The notes beneath the pieces were generated by a model. The model searched no databases, had not been told where the DNA came from, and saw nothing but the letters and a program-made list of their open reading frames with translations. A program made the position numbers and the translations under genes. A stretch of DNA of 64,000 bases, from contig CM077643.1 of NCBI GenBank assembly GCA_039707465.1, forward strand, positions 199,603,605 to 199,667,604. The letters run 5' to 3'. Below, piece after piece: positions 33,770 through 42,893 of this stretch; position 1 is the stretch's first letter, and each line of letters starts with the position of its first letter. Source of the DNA: Rhabdophis nuchalis (lineage: Eukaryota; Chordata; Lepidosauria; Squamata; Natricidae).

Positions 33770-34293
33770 CTTGGACAGGAGGAAGTGAGCCGGGCCGGCA
33801 CATGGCAGCATCTTTCATCAGGCCACACGACAGACCAACTAGTCGTGTGGCACTAGGTGCGGACTTGGGCCTGTGTGGCCGAGAAGAACAGTCGGCTGGG
33901 GTTTGTACAGGGACTAACCTTCGATCTGCCCATATGCAGGACCACTAGACTGATAGACTAAGACCAACTGACTTTTTCCCTCCTGCCCCCCCTTAAGGTC
34001 ATCTATTGCACTTTATTCACCTGTCACTTTATTGCTGCTTCTCTGGACTCTTAGCGGACTTGCTATTATCCCCCCGGACCTAGACGACTATCGGGGGTTC
34101 CAAATGTATTCTAGGTGTGATCTCCTTTGCCTGCGGGAGTCTCCCCTCTCGCAGGCCTGGCCCCCTTATCTAACACCTCGAGGATGGACTGATTGCTCCT
34201 GAGAGGTGGGCGAAGCGCAGACTAAGGGGGTTTTTATTTAAACACTTTATTCGACTTTTAGGGGGTTCCAGGGAGGGGGGGAGGGAGAGTCAG
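33770..34293 (+). promoter_or_regulatory. LINE-2 5' leader with two conserved hairpins
   Basis: A perfect 10-bp stem (GCCACACGAC, 33,822-33,831; GTCGTGTGGC, 33,842-33,851) with a 10-nt loop corresponds in position and flanks to the LINE-1 hairpin at 11,435-11,464. A second stem (CTGCGGGAG, 34,131-34,139; CTCTCGCAG, 34,146-34,154) lies just inside the conserved upstream ATG (34,104). That ATG starts MYSRCDLLCLRESPLSQAWP and is then put out of frame by an 8-bp deletion relative to LINE-1. A role in RNA packaging or translation is only a guess. Confidence 0.6.
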
Positions 34294-37200
34294 GTGGGGG
34301 TATGCCAAAAAGGGCCGGCAGGAAGCGGAAGTAGAGTAACGGAGGAGGGGGGAGGGGGGGTCGTTTCCACTGGGGTATTTTCCATCAATACGGTCTTGGG
34401 GAGGGGTAGGGGCGGTGGGAAGGGGGATGGACATCACCAGTTGGAGGACCGGGGCCGCTGGTTACGGGTGGTCACGCGCTCCAACTCCCCCTGTCCCCAT
34501 CGCAGACTAGGTGGGCAAGAACCACAGACCCGGGGCCCTAGGCTGATGCTATGCAACGCCAGGTCCGTGGTACAAAAAGCCCCCCTCATCCATGACCTTG
34601 TGTCAGAGGGGGACCCGGACCTGGTAGGCATTACGGAAACCTGGTTGGGCCACGAGGGAGGACATCTCCTCGTAGAAATGTGCCCACCAGGATACCGAGC
34701 CTTCCATCAGCCTAGGGCCCTAGGGAGGGGTGGGGGGGTGGCGATTATGGTTAGGGAAGGTCTTGAGCCAAAGGAGACCACGATCCCTCAGACGACCGGG
34801 TGCGAGTCCCTCCTTGTGAAGTGGGGCCTAGGGAGGGAGTTGGGCGTGTTAGTTGTATACCTGGCTCCTCGCTATGCAACAACAGCCCTGCCCGAGCTCC
34901 TAGAGGTGATAGCCGAGGCGGCGGTTGAGACCCCCAGACTTTTAGTCATGGGGGACTTTAACCTGCCGTCGGCAGGTGAAACCTCTGGTGCAGCTCGGGA
35001 GTTCATGGCTTCCATGACAGCCATGGACCTGACCCAGGTAGTTTTAGGCCCTACTCACGAGGGCGGACACACCCTGGATCTCATCTTCGTCTCGGGACAG
35101 TGGAGTAGTGATCTGGGAATAGGGGATTTAGTCATCACACCCCTGTCATGGACAGATCACGCTCTCCTTCGGCTCGACTTTCCAATCGCTGCACCTCACT
35201 GCGGGGAGGCGGAACCGGACATTCCTATATGGTTCCGCCCCAGGCTCCTGATGGACCCGATAAGGTTCCAGAGGGAGCTTGGGCCAATTCTTGTGGACTT
35301 GCCCCGCGACTCGACTGAGGACCTAGTGGCCGCATGGTTAAGTGCGGCCACGGGGGCCTTGGACCGAGTTGCGCCCTTGCGGCCTCTCTTGCGGCGACGA
35401 ACCACCTGGGCTCCTTGGTTTACCGAGGGGCTTAGGGGGATGAAGCGCCACAAGAGACGCCTAGAGAGCAGATGGAGATCTTCTCACTCCGAAGCCGACC
35501 GAACACTAGTGAGAGACCATATTAGGACTTACTTAGTGGCGATAAGAGTGGCCAAACGTGAGTATTGTGCCACTCTTATTGCATCCGCAGATAACCGCCC
35601 TGCCGCCCTGTTTGGGGTGACCCGCTCCCTCCTTCAACAGAGGCCGCGGGAAGCCCCTTTACAGGGTCAAGCAGAGGAATTTGGGATTTATCTGCAGGAG
35701 AAAATCACTCGGATTCGGAACGAGCTACCCTCCATCGACAGTGGTCCAGTCGAGCAGGCCGAGGCTGTTCTTGTGACACCATCCTGGGAGGAGTTTGATT
35801 TTGTTACCACCGAGGATATGGACAAGTTGTCAAAGAGACTTAAAGCTACCACATGTTTATTAGACCCGTGTCCCTCCTGGCTTGTACTGGCATCCTGGGA
35901 GACGACACGAGGCTGGCTCCAGGGCATTGTCAACGCATCTTTGAGTGAGGGGTCCTTGCCTGCCGTCCTGAAAGAGGCGGTGGTGAGGCCCCTCCTCAAG
36001 AAGCCGTCCCTGAATCCAGCATTATTAGAGAACTATCGTCCCGTCTCCAACCTCCACTTTTTAGTGAAGGTTGTTGAGAGTGTGGTGGCTCAACAGTTTC
36101 CACGACACTTGGAGGAAGTTGATTATCTAGACCCGCGCCAGTCCGGCTTCCGACCCGGGCACAGCACCGAGACGGCATTGGTCGCGTTGGTTGATGATCT
36201 CTGGAGGGCGCGGGATAGAGGATATTCCTCTATCCTAGTCCTATTAGACCTCTCAGCGGCTTTTGATACCATCGACCATGGTATCCTATTGCACCGACTG
36301 GGGAGGTTGGGGCTGGGAGGCACCGTTCTGCGGTGGTTCTCATCCTACCTCTCTGGTCGGTCGCAATATGTGTTGGCAGGGGGGCAGAGGTCGGCCTCGA
36401 GGTCCCTCATATGTGGGGTTCCTCAGGGGTCGGTCCTCTCGCCCTTACTGTTCAACACATATATGAAGCCGCTGGGTGAGATCATCCGTGGTTTTGGGGT
36501 GGGATATCATCTGTACGCTGATGATACTCAGTTGTACATATCCACCCCAGACCACCCCAACGATGCCGTCGAGGTTATGTCCCGGTGTTTGGAGGCCGTA
36601 CGGATCTGGATGGGTGGTAACAAACTCAAGCTCAACCCGTCCAAGACTGAGTGGCTGTGGCTTCCGGCGCCCCGGTTCAGCCAGATTATTCCAACTCTGG
36701 CCATTGGGGGCGAAACACCGGCCCCCGTGGAGAGGGCGCGCAATTTGGGTGTCCTCCTGGATTCCCGGCTGTCTATGGAAGATCATGTGGCAGCCGTGGT
36801 CAGGGGGGCATTCCATCAGGTACGCCTGATGCGCCAATTGCGCTCCTTACTGGACCGGGGTGCCTTACGCACAGTCACTCAAGCACTCGTCACCTCTCGA
36901 CTTGACTACTGTAATGCTCTCTACATGGGGCTCCCCTTGAGGTGCACCCGAAAGCTGCAGCTAGTCCAGAACGCAGCCGCGCGGGTGATTACGGGAGCGC
37001 TTAGACACTCCCACATAACACATGTCCTGCGCGAGCTGCACTGGCTCCCTGTGGTCTTTCGGGTGCGCTTCAAGGTTTTAACGACCATCTTTAAAGCGCT
37101 CCATGGCTCGGGGCCTAGTTATATGCGAGACCGCCTCCTGCCCCATACATCCCTCAGACCGATACGCTCCCACAGAGAGGGCCTCCTCAGGGTGCCGTCG

Positions 37201-37362
37201 GCTGGACAATGCCGACTGGCGACACCCAGGGGAAGAGCCTTCTCTGTGGCGGGCCCTTCCCTTTGGAACGACCTACCCCCTGAACTCCGCACCATCTCTG
37301 ACCTCCGCCTCTTCCGCAAGTGTCTGAAGACACACCTATTCCATCTAGCCGGCCTAGCATAA
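34294..37362 (+). CDS. LINE-2 ORF2: intact endonuclease-reverse transcriptase
   Basis: The 1,022-residue product should combine target nicking and target-primed reverse transcription on the element's own RNA. Residues 1-80 are glycine/arginine-rich. The APE-type endonuclease spans about 83-297 and keeps its motifs: CNARSVV (N88), [10 protein letters not shown] (E115), GDFNLPS (D221, N223), LDLIFVSGQW, and SWTDHALL (D288, H289). RT spans about 550-850: SGFRPGHSTETALVALVDD, LLDLSAAFDTIDHG (D652), GVPQGSVLSPLLF, and LYADDTQLYIS (catalytic YADD 741-744). The C-terminal tail is FKALHGSGPS ... WNDLPPEL ... HLFHLAGLA. No stop or frameshift interrupts it. The start at 34,294 is the first ATG of the frame; the ancestral start may be the upstream conserved ATG. 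No ORF1 gag-like protein is seen. Being intact, it could be active. Confidence 0.93.
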   Translation: MGVCQKGPAGSGSRVTEEGGGGVVSTGVFSINTVLGRGRGGGKGDGHHQLEDRGRWLRVVTRSNSPCPHRRLGGQEPQTRGPRLMLCNARSVVQKAPLIHDLVSEGDPDLVGITETWLGHEGGHLLVEMCPPGYRAFHQPRALGRGGGVAIMVREGLEPKETTIPQTTGCESLLVKWGLGRELGVLVVYLAPRYATTALPELLEVIAEAAVETPRLLVMGDFNLPSAGETSGAAREFMASMTAMDLTQVVLGPTHEGGHTLDLIFVSGQWSSDLGIGDLVITPLSWTDHALLRLDFPIAAPHCGEAEPDIPIWFRPRLLMDPIRFQRELGPILVDLPRDSTEDLVAAWLSAATGALDRVAPLRPLLRRRTTWAPWFTEGLRGMKRHKRRLESRWRSSHSEADRTLVRDHIRTYLVAIRVAKREYCATLIASADNRPAALFGVTRSLLQQRPREAPLQGQAEEFGIYLQEKITRIRNELPSIDSGPVEQAEAVLVTPSWEEFDFVTTEDMDKLSKRLKATTCLLDPCPSWLVLASWETTRGWLQGIVNASLSEGSLPAVLKEAVVRPLLKKPSLNPALLENYRPVSNLHFLVKVVESVVAQQFPRHLEEVDYLDPRQSGFRPGHSTETALVALVDDLWRARDRGYSSILVLLDLSAAFDTIDHGILLHRLGRLGLGGTVLRWFSSYLSGRSQYVLAGGQRSASRSLICGVPQGSVLSPLLFNTYMKPLGEIIRGFGVGYHLYADDTQLYISTPDHPNDAVEVMSRCLEAVRIWMGGNKLKLNPSKTEWLWLPAPRFSQIIPTLAIGGETPAPVERARNLGVLLDSRLSMEDHVAAVVRGAFHQVRLMRQLRSLLDRGALRTVTQALVTSRLDYCNALYMGLPLRCTRKLQLVQNAAARVITGALRHSHITHVLRELHWLPVVFRVRFKVLTTIFKALHGSGPSYMRDRLLPHTSLRPIRSHREGLLRVPSAGQCRLATPRGRAFSVAGPSLWNDLPPELRTISDLRLFRKCLKTHLFHLAGLA

Positions 37363-38263
37363 CCCCCATTACTGACTCTTAGATAGTTTTAAATTTGGGT
37401 TTTTTAAATTCGGTTTTTAGCACAGGGTCTATTAGAATAAGTTTTTTAAAATTTTATATGTTTTATATGTGTTTTAACATCCCTGTGCGCCGCCCTGGGT
37501 CCGTTTGGAGAAGGGCGGGGTATAAATTTAATAAAATAAATAAATAAAAATAAATAAATGTTCCCTTTCAGAGAGCGAGCAGCTCTCTTCCTCACTGGCG
37601 GGCAGAAGACCGAGCCCGGATCTTAGCACTCACCCCCCTCCTCGGCCTGTCCATTGAGCAAGCTCTGGAAGGCAGCCTGGAGCAGCGCCTGGAAAGCTCG
37701 GAGCGAGAAGCTACCCGTGATAGCCGCGCTCAGCTGATCCTGCAGCCGAAGGAAAGCGGTGGCGGCGGCGGCCGTTTGTTGCAGATCCGGATGGGTGACT
37801 CTGGCGCTGCTTCTTTGCTGTGGGCTGCCTGTACTAAACGGTCCTTTCCCTGCGATCCCATCCGCCCATTTCCATTAAGCTCTCCGGTAGTGTTGTATTT
37901 CCTATCTCAAATACAAGGTCAGCCAATCTTCCTTTTCTTCTGGGTGAAAAAAGACTTACATTTTAACCTTTTAAAGGATCGCGGTCGCGATGCAATAGAG
38001 GAGGAGGATCGAAACCTTAGTTTCGATTCTTATATGGAATCGGCCCGGAAAATGATTCAAACAGCGTGGCTCTGAACGCTCAATAGGTTCCTCCAAGCAC
38101 GCAACAGGCCTTTTGTTTTTCGTTCTGCAACTTTGGAGTTGAATTTATGAGCAAAAAAATTTATATGTTCTGAACGGTAAAATATGTACACCTCTAAAGA
38201 CATTGCGAATTAAAAATGATAACGGTCGTTAAATACCTCCTTTCATTCTCCTGCGTCTGGCTG

Positions 38264-38337
38264 TTATATAAAGAGAGAGAGAAAGAGGGAAAGAAAGAAA
38301 AAATGAGAGAGAAAGAAAGAGAGAGAAAGAGGGAAAG

Positions 38338-38404
<67 letters not shown>

Positions 38405-38541
38405 GAAAGAGAAAGAAATAAAGAGAGAGAGAGAAAGAAAGAAAGAGGGAAGGAAAGAAAGAGACAGAGAAAGAAAGAGAGACAGAGAAAGAGAGAAAGA
38501 AAAACAGAAGGAAAGAAAGAAAAAGAAAGAGAGAGAGAGAG
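38264..38541. repeat. (GAAA)n / (GAGA)n array inside hAT element
   Basis: About 280 bp of GAAA with GAGA interruptions. The MITE at 52,748-53,130 has a TTTC array (same repeat, opposite strand) at the equivalent place relative to its TIR, so the array belongs to the transposon family. Confidence 0.92.
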
Positions 38542-38729
38542 AACTTATAACCACAATTAAGCCCAAAAGTTTGGTTGCTAACCAAGACCATTGTTAAGTG
38601 AGTTTCACATTTTCCAAATTGGCCACTCCCACCCGGTCACATGGCCGGCAAGCCACTCCCACCCGGTCACATGGCCAGCAAGCCACAGAACCTGTTCCAA
38701 AAATTTTGAAACCCACCCCTGGAGCTCAC

Positions 38730-39030
38730 CCCATTGCATGGAGCTCAGGTCTCAAATCGTGTCAACTCTCCAGCTGACAAACTATGTGTCTAACACTTAG
38801 CCATCATGCCCCTTATATTTATGTACAATCATGCTTGAAAACTGTTGGAATTTGGTGTTTTGCGCAATCTTTTACAAAAAAGCAGAATAAATGTACCAAT
38901 TGTAATTCTATGCAAAGAAACCATGTCAGATTTGTGTGTGTGTGTTTGTGTCTCTCTGTGTGTGTGATGCACACACAGACATATACACATACACACAACT
39001 TTCTCTTTTGCAAATTAAAGCTTCTTTCGT

Positions 39031-39066
<36 letters not shown>

Positions 39067-40380
39067 TCCTTCGTACCTTCTACAGTACTATGAAGTAGAG
39101 AAACCTTTAAACTAAATAAAGAATATTAAAGCCCTACTACTGAAAACATAGTTGTTCAGCTGCTGCTAGCTTGTTTAAGCCCTTAAGGTATTTTAAATAT
39201 AGTTCCAGGAAGCTTTGCTTCTCAGCAGGTGAGAGCACTGGTGTATAAGATTATAGTCTGCCATCAAGCAAAAGAATAATTTGTAAGTGTATGGTGTGAA
39301 ACGGAAATTGTGAGACCTCACTGCACCTCCTATAATAATAACACATCAATGTATTCGGCAACAATCACAACAGCCGAGGTGGCAGATTTGTCATCATTCC
39401 ATAAATGTGGATAATTTAGCCTCTGAAAAGAAAAGGAAAAGAATTCCTGTCATAAATCTTAACATCTGTGGATGTTGTAATGTCCTAAAATGATTATATG
39501 GGTGGCTGAGTCTATTGGTATCTAAATGGTTGGTTGCAATATGTATTTATAAGAAGTAAAAACTGGCTTGTATTTTTGTCTGCCTTCTCTGCTTTTCTTA
39601 CAAACCAACCTTTGAAGTGTTTTGCAGTGAATTTATCTTCCCCAACTTCATACATTACTGAGCTGCCTTATAACTAGATATTGTAATAGTACCACTCATG
39701 CCTCTTGCAGTGTGATTTCCATTTCAAAATATCAATATGACTCCTATCTAGTGGCCCTCAAGAAAAATCATCTGCCCTGCAAACCTGTGGCTGTTACTGT
39801 TGTTTTTATCAACCAAGGACTATAATAATCTGATGAGACCCAAGGATTGAATTTCTCTACGCTCTCCCCTGCATTTTGTAGCATTGAATATGCTCTTTCC
39901 TGAAGTTATATTAAGCCCTCCAGAAGCGGAATGCACTAATTTAATTTAATTTTCCATCAAATATTGGCAGAGAAATAAGATAAAAATGGTTGAGAGAGGA
40001 AAAGGGGGGTATAAGTATGAGTCTTGTAACTTCAGGATGACCATCCTTAAAGAAGGTCCTGGGAAAAGAGAACAGGATTCTATTATCATGCCTTACAAAT
40101 CTTGTAAGCTTAAGTGAGCTCCCTGGAATTCGCTCCAGAATGCTATTGAATTTTGGAGAAAGGTATTTCTTTGGTTCATGTCAGAGATTTCATTTTTGGG
40201 ATCTGATATCTGATGAGGAACCTGACAACCAAAATGAAGCTTTTAAAAATCTTACTTCAAAAGCATTAGTGTTTAATTATATCACTCTTTTTGCCCTTAC
40301 TACATTAGTGTTATAATTATATCACTCAGTGAAGTCATGTCCAACTCTTTATTACCTCATGGATCATAGCACACCATGCC
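38730..40380. other. Non-coding stretch with (TTTC)n at 39,024-39,070
   Basis: No gene identified. A clean TTTC array of about 11 units ends near 39,070. A GT-rich patch lies at 38,934-38,965. Confidence 0.5.
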
Positions 40381-40670
40381 CAGAGGTGGGATTCAAAAAA
40401 TTGTGCTACCAGTACCATGTGGCTTTGTGGGTGTGGTGTGGCTTGGTGGGCGTGGCAGGGGAAGGATACTGTAAAATATCCATTCCCTTCCCACTCCAGG
40501 GAAAGGTTACTGCAAAATCCCCATTCCCTCCTGGTCAGCTGGGACTCGGGAAGCAGAGAATAGATGGGGCAGGGCCAACCAGAGGTGGTACGTACTGGTT
40601 CCCTGAACTACTCAAAATTTCTGCTACCGGTTCTCCAGAACTGGTCAGAACCTGCTGAATACCACCTCTG
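40381..40670 (-). mobile_element. hAT-type MITE (CAGAGGTGGTATT family)
   Basis: A 290-bp element with ends cagaggtgggattc and gaataccacctctg. It matches 56,737-56,983 in the opposite orientation (shared 'ggttctgaccagttct'-type and 'ggtcagctgggactcgg'-type blocks). An internal near-copy of the terminus (agaggtggtac) sits at 40,581. The TSD is not convincing. Confidence 0.85.
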
Positions 40671-40792
40671 ACCCTCCCCCAATCCTTCACTGTCTCTGGG
40701 AATTTGCCCAAATTCATATCATTGCATCAATGACACTATCTAACCATCTCACCCTCTCCCATTCCACTTTCCTTTTGCCTTCAATATATCAC

Positions 40793-40925
40793 CAGTGTTT
40801 CTCAAACTTGGCAACTGTAATATGTGTAGTCTCCAGCTCCCAGAATTCTTCAGTGAACATGCTGACTGGTGACTTCTGGGAGTTGAAGTCTACAAATCTT
40901 AAAGTTGCCAAGTTTTAGAAACACT
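40793..40925. mobile_element. hAT-like palindromic MITE, diverged
   Basis: Arms 'cagtgtttctcaaacttggc' and 'gccaagttttagaaacactt' enclose a further inverted pair (ctcccagaattctt / cttctgggag). Related to 17,142-17,259. No clear TSD. Confidence 0.72.
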
Positions 40926-41807
40926 TATCTATACTCTTGGCTATGGTATCTAGCTACAGTTTTTCGTAAAACATGAAGGTACTGTAGAATTGGAGCTTTT
41001 TAAACAAAAAGCTTTGCAATTGGAGTTGTCAGAGATTGAAATTAGGATTTATTGCTGGTCCTTCTCCTTTACAGATCATATCATTTTGTGAAAGATGTCT
41101 AAATTTCAGTTCAAACTGAACTGAATCTAAGGTAATCATGGATGTGAGAATGTATTTGTATACATCTGCAATTTCATGTTTTAATTATGTCACTAATCCA
41201 GGTTTATATTTATGTAAATAAACAAGGATGTTTATTACTGCTGTTGTTGTAATGGTTTGCATATACATAGAACTATGGATGGAGTCATTCCAATTGATAG
41301 AAAGGTTCTGAAAGAGTATATCAACACCATCAAGGTCAATGCCATTTGTTGAAAATTTACAACTCTGTTAAATTGCTGGAGTTTATAGTCTTGATTTGCA
41401 TTAGGCATTCATAGGTATTCAGGACAAATTATGGCATAAATTCCTGAAAGAAAGAATAAGTTCTAAGCTAATTTGTACACAACAATACCATTTATTTTTG
41501 CAATATATGAGCCCAGCTGGGTTCAGCTTTAGTTACTGAGACTAATTCATTTCAAAGCAGATTTGATTAAATAAACACCGGGGTTTATTTTATATAATAT
41601 ATGTGTCATGCTCTTACTGATTTAAACAACACCCTTGGTGTGAGGGGGACCGTCAATTAATCTCATTATATTATGGCCATAGAAATCAGACGTCAAATAG
41701 AATAAAACAAGTATACACATGTATGCATATATAAAAGAAATACATTATTGCAAATCTTCAGTCACAGTGAAAGGTGGATGTACATATAGAGGCACACAAT
41801 TGAATAG
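40926..41807. other. Non-coding stretch
   Basis: No gene or repeat identified. Confidence 0.5.
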
Positions 41808-41815
41808 TCCTAGAG

Positions 41816-41950
41816 CAGGGGTCTGCAAAGTCGGCTCTTTTAAGACTGGTGGACTTCAACTCCCAGAGTTCCCCAGCCAGCATAGCTGGCTGGGGAATTC
41901 TGGGAGTTGAAGTCCACCAGTCTTAAAAGAGCCGACTTTGCAGACCCGTG
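41816..41950. mobile_element. 135-bp palindromic hAT-type MITE, perfect TSD
   Basis: A nearly perfect inverted repeat with arms 'aggggtctgcaaagtcggct' and complement. TSDs are identical TCCTAGAG (41,808-41,815 and 41,951-41,958). Same length as 25,553-25,687 and shares the central 'ctcccag ... ctggctgg' block, but the arm ends differ, so it is a sister subfamily. Confidence 0.95.
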
Positions 41951-41958
41951 TCCTAGAG

Positions 41959-42487
41959 GATAGATCATACAGATTGTTTGACAGATAGAAGTCATGCTCC
42001 CTACCTGGGAAATTCATCAGGATGCCATGGATGAACATCTCCTGAGATTGCCTGTAAAGAGAGCAGAAAAGAAGCATATCGCTCAAAGAGTCTTCTGAGC
42101 CAACCTCAGAAAGACTTATCTCTTGATATAAAGAGGATGCTTTTGTAACATTCCAAGAAAAGCAGAGGGCAATGAATCCAGCCTGCTCACAGTAAAGGTC
42201 CTCTTAAACTGCAAACAATAATAATTTAAAAAAAAGGTAGGAAGCTAATGCATACAAATAGGGGGGGGGGGAGGAAATCTCATGAGCTGTAAAGTAAAGG
42301 ACCAAGCTTCAATTCATTTGAAAATCAATATAACAGATATGCTGCTTCAGAAAATGTCTGGCACTTCAAACCCTTGTGGGTGAAATCTCCTAATGAGAAT
42401 CATACGGAGCAGAGTTTGTTAACAGGTTTTTTTTTAAGCCATGTTGACTTAAAATGCTCTTTATACACCAAGAGGACCAAACTCATT
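41959..42487. other. Non-coding stretch
   Basis: No gene identified. A G homopolymer occurs at 42,261-42,270. Confidence 0.5.
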
Positions 42488-42893
42488 TTATTTATTTTAA
42501 TTAAATTTATATCCCGCCCTTCTCCACGAAGGACCCAGGGCGGCGCACAGGAATTTAAAAAACATAATAAAACAATAAAATACAGAATTTAAAAACATAT
42601 TAAATTACAGTCCTATGCTAAAATCCAAATTAAAATCCCCAGTTTAAAACTATCTAAAATAGCCCCAACGGGAGGTTAGGCTAGGCCGGCTTGCTGAAAG
42701 AGATGTGTCTTTAGACACTGGCGGAAGAGGCGGAGGTCCGAGATCATACGAAGTTCAGGGGGTAGGTCGTTCCAAAGGGCAGGGCCCGCCACAGAGAAGG
42801 CTCTTCCCCTAGGTGTCGCCAGTCGGCCTTGCCCAGCCGACGGCACCCTGAGAAGGCCCTCTCTGTGGGAGCGGATCGGCCGGAGGGATGTAT
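42488..42893 (-). pseudogene. CR1/L2-group LINE 3' end (LINE-2 type)
   Basis: Reverse complement of the LINE-2 3' end. The plus-strand order is a TTTATTTTAATTAAA tail, the stem 'cccgcccttctccacgaagg ... agggcgg', then the 3' UTR, then the last codons (AFSVAGPALWNDLPPEL-like residues) up to 'atcggccggagggatgtatg'. It is 5' truncated at about 42,893. Confidence 0.88.

Larger units (their letters stand above)
33360..37560 (+). mobile_element. CR1/L2-group LINE, full length (LINE-2)
   Basis: Order: GC- and GA-rich leader, conserved hairpins, intact EN-RT frame (34,294-37,362), about 200-bp 3' UTR with the stem CCGCCC/GGGCGG near 37,490-37,518, and an AATAAA-type tail (37,528-37,560). The 5' boundary is uncertain because the leader grades into GC-rich hAT sequence. 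It is homologous to LINE-1 and LINE-3, but it belongs to a different 3'-tail subtype (TAAA-rich rather than ATT-rich). Confidence 0.85.
32963..38721. mobile_element. 5.76-kb hAT-type element with perfect TSD, carrying LINE-2
   Basis: Terminal repeats are caggggtgggtttc at the left and gaaacccacccctg at the right. They are flanked by identical octamers GAGCTCAC (32,955-32,962 and 38,722-38,729). The terminal sequences match the short MITE at 52,748-53,130 on both sides. The right portion shares 'cttaacaatggtcttggtta gcaacc'-type sequence followed by a long tetranucleotide array. The left portion shares the 'ctcgcgcgagcc' and 'aagtaa' block. LINE-2 occupies most of the interior. No transposase frame is visible, so it is non-autonomous. 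Whether LINE-2 jumped into a pre-existing hAT copy or the composite moved as one unit cannot be decided here. Confidence 0.88.

Noticed and set aside
33086..33828. Minus-strand frames of 176-241 codons across the LINE-2 leader
   Set aside because: They run antisense through GA-rich leader DNA and consist of Ser/Leu/Pro low complexity.
38216..38591. Lysine/glutamate and phenylalanine/serine frames
   Set aside because: They are translations of the GAAA array on either strand.
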